Shown one piece after another: positions 36,130 through 47,964 of a stretch of DNA of 64,000 bases. Below the pieces are notes generated by a model. The model was given only the letters and a program-made list of their open reading frames with translations. It had not been told where the DNA came from and made no database searches. Position numbers and translations under genes: made by a program. This DNA comes from Thalassospira profundimaris. Lineage in GTDB: Bacteria > Pseudomonadota > Alphaproteobacteria > Rhodospirillales > Thalassospiraceae. How positions within the stretch are numbered: the first letter of the stretch is position 1; the number at the start of each line of letters is the position of its first letter. The stretch lies in assembly GCF_003326755.1 (NCBI RefSeq), contig NZ_JPWH01000007.1, positions 166,516-230,515 of the forward strand, read 5' to 3'.

Positions 36130-36690
36130 TTAGTTAGGGGCTGTTTGCCCCCGGTGTTTCATCCAGGCGGCATATTCAGGGTGGTTTGGCTGCATATCGG
36201 CATAAAGCCACACCATGCGATCCACAAACCAGAGCTTTGCCAGCATTATCATGCTCATGCCAAACAGGGTTGCCCAGACATTCAGCCAGACCAACCCGGC
36301 AAGCCAGAGAATGCAGGCAAGGGCCGAAACGGTATTGAGGATATGCCCCATCCGAAGATGATGCTGCGGGATCGGGACTTTCTGGCGGTTCAGCCAGACC
36401 CGTTCCCCCAGCACTCCCTGGGACATCCAGTTATGTGTATCGCTTGGGGGTGGAAACAGCCGGGGATTAACCCATAACCACAACAGGGCAATGGCAAAGG
36501 GCAGCAACGCCCAGCCGCCAATCCAGATACGGCACCAAAGCGCAAGGCTGATCAGGGGCAGGGCGGCAACGCGGCTCCAGCCACTCCAGGGGTTGGCATG
36601 ACGCTGCCAAATTTCCGGCGACATGCCCATCAGCTTTTCGGCCCGTTCGGCAAGTTTCACCTTGCGTGACGCTTTATATTTTGATGACAA
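36130..36690 (-). CDS. Small conserved membrane protein (DUF6653-like)
   Basis: 186 residues with about four membrane helices (near 42-60, 61-75, 115-133 and 136-155). HANPWSGWSRVAALP (about 31-45) and PRLFPPP (about 75-81) are the conserved-looking stretches. I associate them with DUF6653, from memory and with moderate certainty; no function is known to me. A basic N-terminus (KYKASRKVKLAER) precedes. It is convergent with the siderophore ATPase gene, 21 bases away, so it is a separate unit. Upstream lies the AT-rich region that leads into the orphan gene. Confidence 0.65.
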   Translation of the reverse strand: MSSKYKASRKVKLAERAEKLMGMSPEIWQRHANPWSGWSRVAALPLISLALWCRIWIGGWALLPFAIALLWLWVNPRLFPPPSDTHNWMSQGVLGERVWLNRQKVPIPQHHLRMGHILNTVSALACILWLAGLVWLNVWATLFGMSMIMLAKLWFVDRMVWLYADMQPNHPEYAAWMKHRGQTAPN

Positions 36691-36988
36691 CTAATAACCA
36701 CTTCAAAATAAGATTTTGATATTGTTGTAATATTTGCGCATTAGTAGCATGCAGCCTCCTTAGATCAACGGAAATATCGATATGGGATCATCATTTTCTC
36801 ATATATTCTGATTCGTCTTTGGGATTGATTGTGCTTTATCTAAATTTCCATGATAAAATAGTACAAGTATAGAGATTTTTTTAAGATACTTCAATCGATT
36901 CCTTAGCCTTAGAGAGATATTGGAATAAGATGTTGACCTTATCTCTTCTGAGTAGAATGCTGGTATGGGAAAATGTTGGGAGGAATAC
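36691..36988. promoter_or_regulatory. AT-rich region upstream of the orphan gene
   Basis: About 300 bases, distinctly more AT-rich than the surroundings. TTGACC near 36933 could be a -35 with a poor -10 (AATGCT) 17 bases on. No repeats or attachment-like sequence seen. The ribosome site GGGAGGA at 36979-36985 precedes ATG 36989. Confidence 0.4.
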
Positions 36989-38617
36989 ATGCTAGTTTAT
37001 GCCAATCACTTTATAATGAGTGGTCAAGATACTGAGTACTGCGTTTTAAAAGCCATAGGCGGCTGGATAAAAGAACAGCTAGGATACGGCCTGCACCCTG
37101 AGCAATTGGTCGCTACTGGTGAATTTCCCGGCCAAAAAGGTTCATCATCAAGTTATCTCAAGATTATCTCCGCCACAGACTACAGTCCGAAACTGTTTTT
37201 TTGGAAATTAAGCGTTCAAGACCAATATGTCAAAGGCAGACAATGGCAGACAGAGCTAGGACTAAAAATATCCTCAGATAGGTTAGAGTTCTCGTGTGTT
37301 CTTAAAACAGATGAATTAAGTGCGCTCATTGCCAAACCAGTTATTGCCTCTAAGCCTCGCGTCATTACATATATTTTTAACAATATAAAAAATGCAAATA
37401 ATGCAAGTTTTTTAGGATCGTTAGTAGGAGATTCAATAAAAGAGTTAAAAGGTGATTTGACGTCGTATCGTGCATTCTTATATGAAATAGAAAGATCACA
37501 GAGAGATTATCCAATTGTTTTGGTAAGCCCGACTCAAGACGGTGAATATCTGGTGAACTGTGATTATCTGCAGAATTCTTTAATTGGCTTGGCCCAAGTT
37601 ATAAAAGTTTCAGAAAATTATGATCGCTACGAAATGTGCGCAGAACTTGGTCAAAAATGGTCTGCATGGCATGGTGCCATAAACGTGATTCACACTCCTA
37701 GAAACAGAGGTTTTATTCAAGGTAGATATTTTTTGGCCGATGAAATTAGGGGCTGGGGCGAGAAGAGGCAAGATTATGTTTCGCGCATATTAGCCTGGGT
37801 GACTAATGATACAAATGCACAGAAACTGAAGAACCGAATTCGTTTTGAAGGAGTTATTCAGGCTGCGTTTAGGTCAAGGATAAAGTATGCTCAGCTACAT
37901 GTAAACAGTATGGATTCTGAAGAGTTAAAGGTTGAACTTAATGAAGTTTACAAGCAAGTCGAACGGCAAGAACATTATTTTAATGATATAGTGGAGGAAA
38001 ATAAGAACCTCGAAATTTTATTGGCAGAGACGCAAAATCAGGCATCAGATCTTTCGGATCAAGTGCGACAAAAAGATTTCCAAATATCGTCATTGCAAGG
38101 CCTTCTTGACAACAATGGAAAAAACAAGACAAGTAATCATGATATTGATTTATTATTTAATATTGCATGTCGAAAAGATGAGCCAACTCCTGAAGAATGT
38201 CTCAATGCTTTAAGTGTTAAGTACTTTTCTGTTTGTGAAATTTTAGAAAGCGCGACAAAAAGTGCACAAGATTCAAATCGCTTTAAAGATGGACGTAGAT
38301 TACTAGATATGCTTGTGCGATTGGTGACTGACTATCGAGAGGAGTTAATTAAAAATGGTGATGCAGCCGCGAGAAAAGTTTTTGGGCAAAATGAGTTCGC
38401 GGCTAAGGAATCTGAGACGGTTATGAGTCATTTAAAGCTGAAGAGATATAGAACATTTAATTATTTGGGTGAAGATGTGGAAATGTTTCGGCATTTGAAA
38501 ATCGGGACATCTGACGATGTTTCCAAGACTATTAGAGTTCACTTCTATTGGGATTATTCGAGAGAAAAGATAATAATTGGTTACTGCGGTAAGCATTTGC
38601 CGGTTTCTGATCACTAA
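36989..38617 (+). CDS. AT-rich orphan gene: large coiled-coil protein of unknown function
   Basis: 542 residues; family not recognised. The N-terminal half (about 1-315) looks like a mixed alpha/beta globular region with WSAWHGAINVIHTPRNRG near 230-247. A charged, glutamate/glutamine-rich stretch at about 315-375 looks like a coiled coil. The last 55 residues form a compact module (YRTFNYLGEDVEMFRHLKIG, then IRVHFYWD, KIIIGYCGKHL) that may be a discrete domain. No signal peptide or membrane helix. Codons AGA, ATA and TTA are common, unlike every neighbour, so it was probably acquired by transfer. ATG 36989 is chosen over 36965 because GGGAGGA precedes it. A defence or toxin role is possible for such an isolated gene, but nothing in it proves this. 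Confidence 0.75.
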   Translation: MLVYANHFIMSGQDTEYCVLKAIGGWIKEQLGYGLHPEQLVATGEFPGQKGSSSSYLKIISATDYSPKLFFWKLSVQDQYVKGRQWQTELGLKISSDRLEFSCVLKTDELSALIAKPVIASKPRVITYIFNNIKNANNASFLGSLVGDSIKELKGDLTSYRAFLYEIERSQRDYPIVLVSPTQDGEYLVNCDYLQNSLIGLAQVIKVSENYDRYEMCAELGQKWSAWHGAINVIHTPRNRGFIQGRYFLADEIRGWGEKRQDYVSRILAWVTNDTNAQKLKNRIRFEGVIQAAFRSRIKYAQLHVNSMDSEELKVELNEVYKQVERQEHYFNDIVEENKNLEILLAETQNQASDLSDQVRQKDFQISSLQGLLDNNGKNKTSNHDIDLLFNIACRKDEPTPEECLNALSVKYFSVCEILESATKSAQDSNRFKDGRRLLDMLVRLVTDYREELIKNGDAAARKVFGQNEFAAKESETVMSHLKLKRYRTFNYLGEDVEMFRHLKIGTSDDVSKTIRVHFYWDYSREKIIIGYCGKHLPVSDH

Positions 38618-38637
38618 ATGAAAGTTCTGGATTTTTA

Positions 38638-38672
38638 AATAAAACACCCCCGGCCACAAAACCGGGAGTGTT
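38638..38672 (-). terminator. Rho-independent terminator of katG
   Basis: Arms AACACCCCCGG (38643-38653) and CCGGGAGTGTT (38662-38672) pair over eleven bases with one mismatch around an eight-base loop. Read on the minus strand the stem is followed by TTTTATTT. It lies 46 bases after the katG stop. The orphan gene on the plus strand also ends just before it and may share it. Confidence 0.8.
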
Positions 38673-38717
38673 CCAATGTTCAAGCCAAATGGCTTTATAT
38701 CTCAGTCAGTTGCCGGA

Positions 38718-41471
<2,754 letters not shown>

Positions 41472-42464
41472 ATGAAAACACTTCTGCTTACAAAAACCGA
41501 AGTTGATCAATTGATCAAAATGCCTGACGTGATAGAAGCCGTCGAAGAGGCCTATAAGACATTTAGCAGCAAACAGGTTGTACAACCGGGTTATATCGGT
41601 ATCGCATTACCTGATCATCGCGGCGAGATTGATTTCAAGCTTGGTTATTCCAGGGTGAATGAAATCATCTCGATGAAGGCGCATTCCGGCGGATTTACCG
41701 ATAATCCGCAAAAATATGATGTTCCCAACAGTATGGGTACCGTGCTTTTGTTTGACGGCAATAGCGGCACCCTGATTTGCGTTATGGATGGCAGCCTGAT
41801 CACCGGGCTGCGCACCGGGGCCGCCGGGGCGGTTTCGGCGCGCGCACTGGCGCGCAAAAATTCCCGGAGCGTAAGCTGCATCGGAACGGGCAATCAGGCC
41901 CGGATGCAGATACGTGCCCTGGTTGAAGTCATGAAAATTGACGAAATCCACGCCTGGAGCCGCACCCCCGACAAACGAACGCAGTTCAAGACGGAAATCG
42001 AGCAGGAATTCGGGATTAACGTCACCATTGCGACGTCCAAGAAGGATGCAGTTGAACAGGCAGACATCCTTGTGACCACGACGCGGGGCAAGGGGGATGT
42101 CATTGACGCGTCATGGGTAAAACCTGGCACACATATTGTCGCCATCGGGACGGATGCACCGGGTAAACAGGAATTTGATCCGGAAATTTTTCGCACCGCC
42201 AGAACCGTTGTCGATTCCGTTTCGCAATGCTGCGAAAAAGGCGAAACCAGCCACGCACTTGAACACAACATCATCACCCGCGACGGCATCCATGCCGAGA
42301 TTGGCGAAATATTGCTGGGCCACAAATCCGGGCGGGAGAGCGAAGATGAAATCACTCTTTTTGATTCCACCGGCATGGCCATACAGGACAATACAACGGC
42401 AAACAGAATTTATCAGAACGCGATAAACAGAAATATCGGCTCCTTTTTTACCTTTTTCGAGTAA
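41472..42464 (+). CDS. Ornithine cyclodeaminase / mu-crystallin family protein
   Basis: 330 residues. Lys69 in SMKAHSGG is the family's conserved active-site lysine; [17 protein letters not shown] starts the NAD-binding domain (about 135-151) and the C-terminus has the [10 protein letters not shown] and [11 protein letters not shown] motifs. Members include ornithine cyclodeaminase, alanine dehydrogenase, EutC of ectoine use, SbnB and the iminosuccinate reductase BhcD. Its stop overlaps the start of a serine/threonine-dehydratase-like gene by one base, a pairing seen in ectoine (EutB/EutC) and beta-hydroxyaspartate (BhcB/BhcD) clusters. ATG 41472 with GGGAAGG upstream is chosen over a long spurious N-terminal extension. 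Confidence 0.82.
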   Translation: MKTLLLTKTEVDQLIKMPDVIEAVEEAYKTFSSKQVVQPGYIGIALPDHRGEIDFKLGYSRVNEIISMKAHSGGFTDNPQKYDVPNSMGTVLLFDGNSGTLICVMDGSLITGLRTGAAGAVSARALARKNSRSVSCIGTGNQARMQIRALVEVMKIDEIHAWSRTPDKRTQFKTEIEQEFGINVTIATSKKDAVEQADILVTTTRGKGDVIDASWVKPGTHIVAIGTDAPGKQEFDPEIFRTARTVVDSVSQCCEKGETSHALEHNIITRDGIHAEIGEILLGHKSGRESEDEITLFDSTGMAIQDNTTANRIYQNAINRNIGSFFTFFE

Positions 42465-43432
42465 TGGTCATGCGCAATTACCCAACCCTTCAGGACATTC
42501 ACGAAGCACGAGCGCGACTGAAGCCTCATATTCGGCATACACCGCTTTTGCATGCCGATAAAATCGAGCGTCAGGTTGGCTGTCAGCTTTATCTCAAGCC
42601 GGAGACATTGCAAATCACCGGCGCGTTTAAAATTCGCGGCGCCCTGAATACGGCGCTGTCATTGCCCAGAGACGAAATCGCAAACGGTATTATTGCCACC
42701 TCGTCGGGCAATCACGCGCAAGGGCTGGCATATGCAGCCAGGATGCTGGGTGTAAAAGCGATTTTGGTGCTGCCGGTGACAACACCAAAGATCAAAATCG
42801 AAAATACAAAGGCGCTTGGGGCTGACGTCATTCTTTTCGATGGTGATACGGCTGCCCGCTGGAAAAGGGTGTATGAAATCGCCGAAGAAAACAAATACGC
42901 CCCCATTCATGCCTTTGAAGACCCGCGGGTGATGGCAGGCCAGGGGACAATGGGCTGCGAAATCCTGGAGGATATGCCCGACATTGATACGGTTCTTGTG
43001 CCTGTTGGGGGCGGCGGGCTGATTTCCGGTGTGGCAACCGCGCTCAAAGAGACCAAACCCTCCATTCGCGTGATCGGTGTGGAACCAGCCTTGACGCCAA
43101 AATATTATCAAAGCCGTTTGAACAAAAAACGGACGTCCTTGCCGCTGAAAAATACAATCGCTGATGGCCTGCGGATCAGCGTTCCCGGCCAGAACCCGTT
43201 TCCCATTATTGAAAAATATGTTGATGAAATCATTCTTGTTGAAGACGAACATATTATTGCCGGGATGCGAAGCCTTGCCAAAGACGCAAAACTGATCGCG
43301 GAACCCGCCGCATCCATCGGTGTCGGGGCCTTGCTGGCGGGCAATGTTACGGTTCGACCTGATGAAAAGGTGTGCGCCATTCTGTCAGGCGGAAACTGGG
43401 ACCTCGCCGATCTTGCCGAAATTTACACATAA
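42464..43432 (+). CDS. Threonine/serine dehydratase family protein (EutB or hydroxyaspartate dehydratase-like)
   Basis: 322 residues, PLP fold-type II. Lys56 in TGAFKIRGA binds [16 protein letters not shown] (near 83) and [16 protein letters not shown] (near 180) are the phosphate and cofactor loops. It lacks the C-terminal ACT-like domain of biosynthetic IlvA, so it is of the catabolic type. Possible substrates are threonine, serine, 3-hydroxyaspartate or a hydroxyectoine breakdown product. Coupling to the ornithine-cyclodeaminase-like gene favours either of the last two: the dehydratase would give an imine that the partner reduces. No transporter or other ectoine genes are adjacent. Confidence 0.83.
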   Translation: MVMRNYPTLQDIHEARARLKPHIRHTPLLHADKIERQVGCQLYLKPETLQITGAFKIRGALNTALSLPRDEIANGIIATSSGNHAQGLAYAARMLGVKAILVLPVTTPKIKIENTKALGADVILFDGDTAARWKRVYEIAEENKYAPIHAFEDPRVMAGQGTMGCEILEDMPDIDTVLVPVGGGGLISGVATALKETKPSIRVIGVEPALTPKYYQSRLNKKRTSLPLKNTIADGLRISVPGQNPFPIIEKYVDEIILVEDEHIIAGMRSLAKDAKLIAEPAASIGVGALLAGNVTVRPDEKVCAILSGGNWDLADLAEIYT

Positions 43433-43458
43433 AATCGCATGATGGTTCGTCATATAAT

Positions 43459-43492
43459 GCCATCCCCCCCTGGCCGATGCAGGGGGGATGGC
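43459..43492. terminator. Terminator hairpin between convergent dehydratase and MocR genes
   Basis: GCCATCCCCCC at 43459-43469 pairs with GGGGGGATGGC at 43482-43492, an 11-bp GC-rich stem. It sits 27 bases after the dehydratase stop and 35 before the stop of the converging regulator. T-rich sequence (TGTTTTCT) follows at some distance on the plus strand. Likely bidirectional. Confidence 0.65.
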
Positions 43493-43527
43493 ACGGAGAA
43501 TGACACCTGTTTTCTAAACCCTGTTGT

Positions 43528-44907
43528 TTAAACGATAGTCCTGGCAGAGGGCATATCGGGATCATGAATTTCGGCCAATCGGCGCAGGCCACCCGTAAGG
43601 GTTTCACGGTCGGGGCTAACACCTAGCGAAATCCGCACTGCATTGGCCGTGCCCCGCCCGATGGCAAAGGCCGATGCCGGTACCACGGCAACACCTGCCA
43701 TTTCGGCCTGTCGGGCAAAACTGTCGGCCGACCAATGGGCCGGCAATTCCAGCCAGATGTGATGCCCATTCGGGCTGGCATGAAAAGGCCGGCCTAGTTC
43801 GCTTCTGGCAAGGGCCTGGCGGGCGGTGTTTTCGGCAATAATCGCGGCCGTCAAATCCTGTAACACCCCTTCAACGATCCAGCGGCTTGCCAGTGCCGCC
43901 ATCAATGAAGGGGCCATTAAAATGGTTGTGCGCAGGATTGCGGCCAGCCTTTGCGCCTGTGCGGGGTCGGGCGCGACAATATAGGCCACCCGAAGGGCCG
44001 GGCTGGCGCATTTTGACAGGGTGGCAATATGCCAGGTGATATCCCCGGCAAGGCTGGCAAAGGCGCGATTGTTTTTATCATTTCGTAACGGCCAATAGGG
44101 GTCGTCTTCGATAATGGCGACGTGATATTTCCGCGCGATCCGGGCAATGGCCGCACGGCGCTCCAGCGGCAAGGTGGCGGTTGTCGGGTTGTCGATATTG
44201 GGGACCAGATAAATCGCCTTGGGATGATCCTCGGCACAGGTTTTTTCAAACGCATCGGGAATAATGCCATAGTCATCCATCGCCAGGCCCGCCAGCTGCA
44301 GCCCCCTTTGCTGTGCCACGGCCTTTATACCAGGATATGTCAAATTTCCTGCTGCCAGAACATCGCCGCGTTTCATTAAAAGATCGCAGAGCGCGTAAAG
44401 CCCGCTTTGCGCCCCTGCTGCGAGCAAAACACATTCCGGTGCAACGGTGCCAAGGCGCGATGACAGCCAGTCGGCTGCGACATCGCGGTCAAATTCCGCG
44501 CCCCGGCTTTCCTGATATTGCAGGTTAAGCAACCCGGTTTTGCTGGATAAAATGTCGGACATCCCCTGTGCGAACAGGCGACGGAAATTCATATGCGCAA
44601 GCTGGGGCGGGGTATTCATGCTCATGTCAATCAGCGGCAACCGGTCATTGACCACCCCGGTAACTTCAACGCCCTTGCGAATAAAGGTCCCCCGTCCCGG
44701 GCTTGCCTCCACCAAATGGCGTTTGCGCGCTTCGTTAAAGGCGCGCGTCACCGTGGTCAAATCCACCCCGATCGCTTTGGCAATGACCCGTTGCGCGGGC
44801 AGGCGTTCGCCCTGCGCCACCAGACCATTGTTAATATCTTCCTCCAGCGCATCAACAATGCCGAGATATTTGAGACGGGCATTTTCCTTGACCCACGGAT
44901 TCCACAT
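43528..44907 (-). CDS. MocR-type GntR/aminotransferase fusion regulator
   Basis: 459 residues. An N-terminal GntR winged helix (about 5-75, with LPAQRVIAKAIGVDLTTVTRAF) is fused to a fold-type I aminotransferase-like domain that binds PLP; the lysine is in TLSKCASPALRVAYI. MocR proteins sense amines or amino acids through PLP chemistry (GabR, PdxR, EnuR). EnuR controls ectoine use, which adds weight to the EutB/EutC reading of the adjacent gene pair. ATG 44907 has a GAGGGG ribosome site and is preferred to an upstream start. CCATACAAT-type repeats occur just upstream of its own start and ahead of the DUF983 gene. Confidence 0.87.
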   Translation of the reverse strand: MWNPWVKENARLKYLGIVDALEEDINNGLVAQGERLPAQRVIAKAIGVDLTTVTRAFNEARKRHLVEASPGRGTFIRKGVEVTGVVNDRLPLIDMSMNTPPQLAHMNFRRLFAQGMSDILSSKTGLLNLQYQESRGAEFDRDVAADWLSSRLGTVAPECVLLAAGAQSGLYALCDLLMKRGDVLAAGNLTYPGIKAVAQQRGLQLAGLAMDDYGIIPDAFEKTCAEDHPKAIYLVPNIDNPTTATLPLERRAAIARIARKYHVAIIEDDPYWPLRNDKNNRAFASLAGDITWHIATLSKCASPALRVAYIVAPDPAQAQRLAAILRTTILMAPSLMAALASRWIVEGVLQDLTAAIIAENTARQALARSELGRPFHASPNGHHIWLELPAHWSADSFARQAEMAGVAVVPASAFAIGRGTANAVRISLGVSPDRETLTGGLRRLAEIHDPDMPSARTIV

Positions 44908-44916
44908 ATGCCCCTC

Positions 44917-44925
44917 ATTGTATGG
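44917..44925 (-). promoter_or_regulatory. CCATACAAT repeat near the MocR start (autoregulation candidate)
   Basis: ATTGTATGG on the plus strand is the reverse complement of CCATACAAT, the unit found twice at 45122-45141. It lies ten bases upstream of the MocR start codon on the minus strand; a degenerate second copy (ATTGCATGT) is at 44930. This placement suits autorepression. Confidence 0.5.
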
Positions 44926-45121
44926 ATATATTGCATGTTTGCATTGTGACAAAAAGGCATACACCAACAGACTTGTTTGTGCTATGCCTACTTATGATTG
45001 CAAAATCAGTTCGAAGATATGATTCAAGTGTGTTCATAACAGGCTGAATTTTATGATATATTCTTGTAAATCAGATAAAGCAATTCAGGATCACTGGATG
45101 ATTCGTGGCTTTATCATAAAG

Positions 45122-45141
45122 CCATACAATATCCATACAAT
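45122..45141 (+). promoter_or_regulatory. Direct-repeat operator candidate for the MocR regulator
   Basis: CCATACAAT occurs at 45122-45130 and again at 45133-45141, exactly 11 bases apart, about one helical turn. MocR/GabR regulators are known to bind such direct repeats. It lies just ahead of the DUF983 gene's ribosome site (GGAGGA at 45153), so binding would affect that gene or, by looping with the copy near 44917, the regulator itself. Confidence 0.6.
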
Positions 45142-45164
45142 AAACGCGGTTCGGAGGAAAAACA

Positions 45165-45554
45165 ATGCTAAATGATGATGAATGGCCGCCCTTGCGCCCG
45201 GTTGGCGTTGGCATTCGCGGGCGCTGTCCCCGCTGCGGGCAGGGGCATTTGTTTTCCGGATTTTTGAAAATTGCCGATAAATGCGATTATTGCGATCTCG
45301 ATTTTTCCTTTGCCGATCCGGCGGATGGACCGGCATTTTTCGTCATCTGTTTTGCCTGCATTCCATCGCTGATCATGGGTCTTTGGATCGAGCTTGCCTA
45401 TCAGGCACCCTATTGGGTGCATCTGCTGACAACATTGCCTTTCCTGCTGCTGACCTGCATTCCGCCGCTCCGCCCGCTCAAGGGGTGGCTGGTTGCCAGC
45501 CAGTATTATTTCAAGGCGGCAGAAGGTAAACTTGATGATGGGCTTGAAAAATAA
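45165..45554 (+). CDS. DUF983 family membrane protein with zinc-ribbon
   Basis: 129 residues. Four cysteines in CPRCG (21-25) and CDYCDLDF (40-47) suggest a small zinc ribbon at the N-terminus, followed by two membrane helices (about 57-77 and 83-103) and a short tail. This is the standard DUF983 layout, widespread in alphaproteobacteria with no settled function. ATG 45165 has a GGAGGA ribosome site. The MocR direct repeats lie immediately upstream. Intergenic space to the MocR gene (44908-45164) is AT-rich with no other feature. Confidence 0.85.
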   Translation: MLNDDEWPPLRPVGVGIRGRCPRCGQGHLFSGFLKIADKCDYCDLDFSFADPADGPAFFVICFACIPSLIMGLWIELAYQAPYWVHLLTTLPFLLLTCIPPLRPLKGWLVASQYYFKAAEGKLDDGLEK

Positions 45555-45608
45555 TTTTATAAATCAAATATTTATGAAGATATATTCATGTTTTACATAC
45601 GGACTGTA

Positions 45609-46913
45609 TCAGGATTGCGCGATAAACATGGTTTCGTCATAACGCAGCAGGCACTGCCCGATGGCCCCCTGGATGGCGATGTCCTTGTCCCAGGGTAAAT
45701 GCACGATTTGCGGGCCACGTCGCAATTCCGGCACCTGGGCATCCTTCAGGCTGCGATAAAGTTCGGGTTCCATCAGGTCAAAGGCACGCGCGCCAGAGCC
45801 GGTGATAAAAATCCGTTCCGGGCCCAACAGGGCAATCAGATTGGCAATGCCATATCCCAGCACCTTTCCGGCATGGCGAAACAGATCGGCAAAGTCCTCG
45901 TTACCGTCCCGGGCCTTGTCCACCAGCGCCATCATCTGTTTTTCGCTGGGATGCAACTGGTTGGTGATCGCGTCGCTATCGGGGGTATCAGTCAGCGCAC
46001 TGGCATCGCGCAGGATGGCATAATCGCCGATATGGGCCTCAAGACAGCCGCGCTTGCCACAATTGCACAACGGCCCGTCGGGCTGATATTTCATATGGCC
46101 AAATTCGGCAGCCGCCCCAAACGGACCATTATACACCGTGCCGTTTAAAACCAGCCCCATGCCAATGCCATAGCCCAGCATGATCACGGCAAAATCGCCA
46201 CCCTGATGCAGGGCGGTATTTTGTGTAATCGCCGTGGCAATGCAATTGGCATCGTTTGACATCATCACCAGCCCGCCATAGCGGGCGCGCAAGGGTTCCG
46301 TCACCGCGATCTGGCGATGGCGCAGGGCCGGGGACCACATGATTTCGCCGCTATTATTATCGGCCACCCCTTGCAAGGCGATGCTGATTCCCGCCGGGTT
46401 TTGCGTGATGACATCATCATTCGCCGCGATGAACCGGTCAATCAGGGCGCATAATGTTGTAATCAGCGATTGTGCATCAAGGTCGCGGGTCTGAATGCGG
46501 TGTTCGCTTATGCGCTCGATTTCCCCTTTGAAATTTCCCAGGGCAATTTCAATCAGATTGATGGTTATCTTGATGCCAATGACATAAGCCGCCGTTGGCA
46601 CCAGATCGAGCAGCACTTTTGGTCGTCCGCGCCCGTTGCCGGCCCCGGATGCCGCCCCGGTCATGCCGCCATGAGGATCCGGTGCACTATTTGATCCGCC
46701 ATTTGACCCGTCATGAGGGCCGGGGCCGGGTTGAATTTCCTGTACCAGACCCTGCGCAATCAGCCCGGCCGTAAGCGAGGTAACGGAGGCCGGGCTTAAC
46801 CCGGTGGCAGTGCCAATATCAATACGCGCAACCGGGCCATGCAGCCTTAAATATCGCAAAATGGCAATCTGGGAGGGCTGGCGCGGAAGATCGGAGGTCG
46901 GGCGACGGCGCAT
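45609..46913 (-). CDS. ROK family transcriptional regulator (XylR/NagC type)
   Basis: 434 residues. An N-terminal winged helix (about 12-70: QIAILRYLRLHGPVARIDIGTATGLSPASVTSLT) is followed by a glycine-rich linker (about 75-105) and the ROK sugar-kinase-like domain. The zinc motif CNCGKRGCLEA is intact. As last gene in line with XylF-XylH-XylG genes it probably represses them and responds to xylose or a related sugar. The linker, with repeated Gly/Ser/Asn, is unusually long. The start is unsure: ATG 46913 or an upstream TTG (46940); neither has a strong ribosome site. Confidence 0.85.
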   Translation of the reverse strand: MRRRPTSDLPRQPSQIAILRYLRLHGPVARIDIGTATGLSPASVTSLTAGLIAQGLVQEIQPGPGPHDGSNGGSNSAPDPHGGMTGAASGAGNGRGRPKVLLDLVPTAAYVIGIKITINLIEIALGNFKGEIERISEHRIQTRDLDAQSLITTLCALIDRFIAANDDVITQNPAGISIALQGVADNNSGEIMWSPALRHRQIAVTEPLRARYGGLVMMSNDANCIATAITQNTALHQGGDFAVIMLGYGIGMGLVLNGTVYNGPFGAAAEFGHMKYQPDGPLCNCGKRGCLEAHIGDYAILRDASALTDTPDSDAITNQLHPSEKQMMALVDKARDGNEDFADLFRHAGKVLGYGIANLIALLGPERIFITGSGARAFDLMEPELYRSLKDAQVPELRRGPQIVHLPWDKDIAIQGAIGQCLLRYDETMFIAQS

Positions 46914-47142
46914 GCAGGGGCCTGTAAACTGAGGAAACAAGGCAGTAGGGTGGTTCGGGTCCGAAAACCGGTTTGAGACAGGATGATCCCGTCACGACGA
47001 TTGTTATATATGCGCGGGCCATTTGGCAATTGGCACAAATACCCGCCATCGAATTTGAAAAACCGGCAGGGCCTGGGCGGGCGGCATTAAAACCGGCGCC
47101 ATCGCCGCCCCGTAACCCCGGTGTGTGCGGCACAACCAAAAA
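46914..47142. promoter_or_regulatory. Intergenic region between xylG and the ROK regulator
   Basis: 229 bases between two genes on the minus strand. It could hold a separate promoter for the regulator. GC-rich, no clear consensus site or strong hairpin recognised. Confidence 0.3.
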
Positions 47143-47952
47143 TCAGGCCGGGGCCGGAACATTGGTTGCGCCAGGACCGGCCAGATGAATCAGATGGTCG
47201 GGCATTTTGCCCAGAATGATCATGCCCAGCACATCATCATGATTAACATCCTCTGTGCGGACCGTCCCCACCAGTTGACCGTTTTTCATCACATGCAAGC
47301 GGTCGGACAAATCAAAAACATCGTGCAAATCGTGACTGATGAGCAAAATGCCCAGCCCGTCCTTTTTAAGCTGGTCAATCAGTTCGCCCACCATGCGGGT
47401 TTCCTGCACCCCAAGCGCGGCACAGGGTTCGTCCATGATCAGGATCCGTGCCTCGAATAACAGGGCGCGGGCAATGGCAACGGACTGTCTTTGCCCGCCT
47501 GACAAGGCCGCCACCGGGGCATTGAATTTTTTGAAATTCGGGTTCAGCCGATGCAGCACTTCGCGGGCCTTGTGCTCCATCGCCACATCATCCAGAAACC
47601 CGGTTTTACTGACAATTTCGCGTCCCAAAAACAGGTTTTGCGCCGCATCCAGATTATCGGCCAGGGCCAAGTTCTGATAGATGGTTTCAATTTTGTTGTC
47701 GCGCGCATCGCGGGCATTTTCAATTTTTGCAGCACGCCCATCAACAATGATCTCGCCGCTATCCGGCGTATAGGCTCCGGCCAAAATCTTGATCAGGGTT
47801 GATTTTCCGGCCCCGTTATGGCCCAGCACCCCGACGACTTCGCCGGGATAGAGGTCAATCGACACGCCATCAACCGCCTTGATCCCGCCAAAGCTAAGGT
47901 GAATATCGCGCATTTCAACCAGCGGATTTTTACCGGCATTGCTATTTGACAT
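47143..47952 (-). CDS. xylG: Sugar ABC transporter ATPase, XylG-like (single domain)
   Basis: 269 residues, one ATPase domain. Walker A GHNGAGKS at 44-51, signature LSGGQRQS, Walker [13 protein letters not shown] and switch HDLHD are intact. E. coli XylG, RbsA and MglA have two fused domains (about 500 residues); single-domain forms are common in alphaproteobacteria and work as dimers. It energises the permease encoded 12 bases upstream. Xylose is the likely substrate by similarity of the binding protein, though other pentoses are possible. Confidence 0.86.
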   Translation of the reverse strand: MSNSNAGKNPLVEMRDIHLSFGGIKAVDGVSIDLYPGEVVGVLGHNGAGKSTLIKILAGAYTPDSGEIIVDGRAAKIENARDARDNKIETIYQNLALADNLDAAQNLFLGREIVSKTGFLDDVAMEHKAREVLHRLNPNFKKFNAPVAALSGGQRQSVAIARALLFEARILIMDEPCAALGVQETRMVGELIDQLKKDGLGILLISHDLHDVFDLSDRLHVMKNGQLVGTVRTEDVNHDDVLGMIILGKMPDHLIHLAGPGATNVPAPA

Positions 47953-47964
47953 TTCCGGTCTCCT

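Noticed and set aside
36691..38640. Prophage or genomic-island remnant
   Set aside because: AT-rich composition suggests transfer, but there is no integrase, transposase, tRNA-adjacent attachment repeat or phage gene; only one gene is affected.
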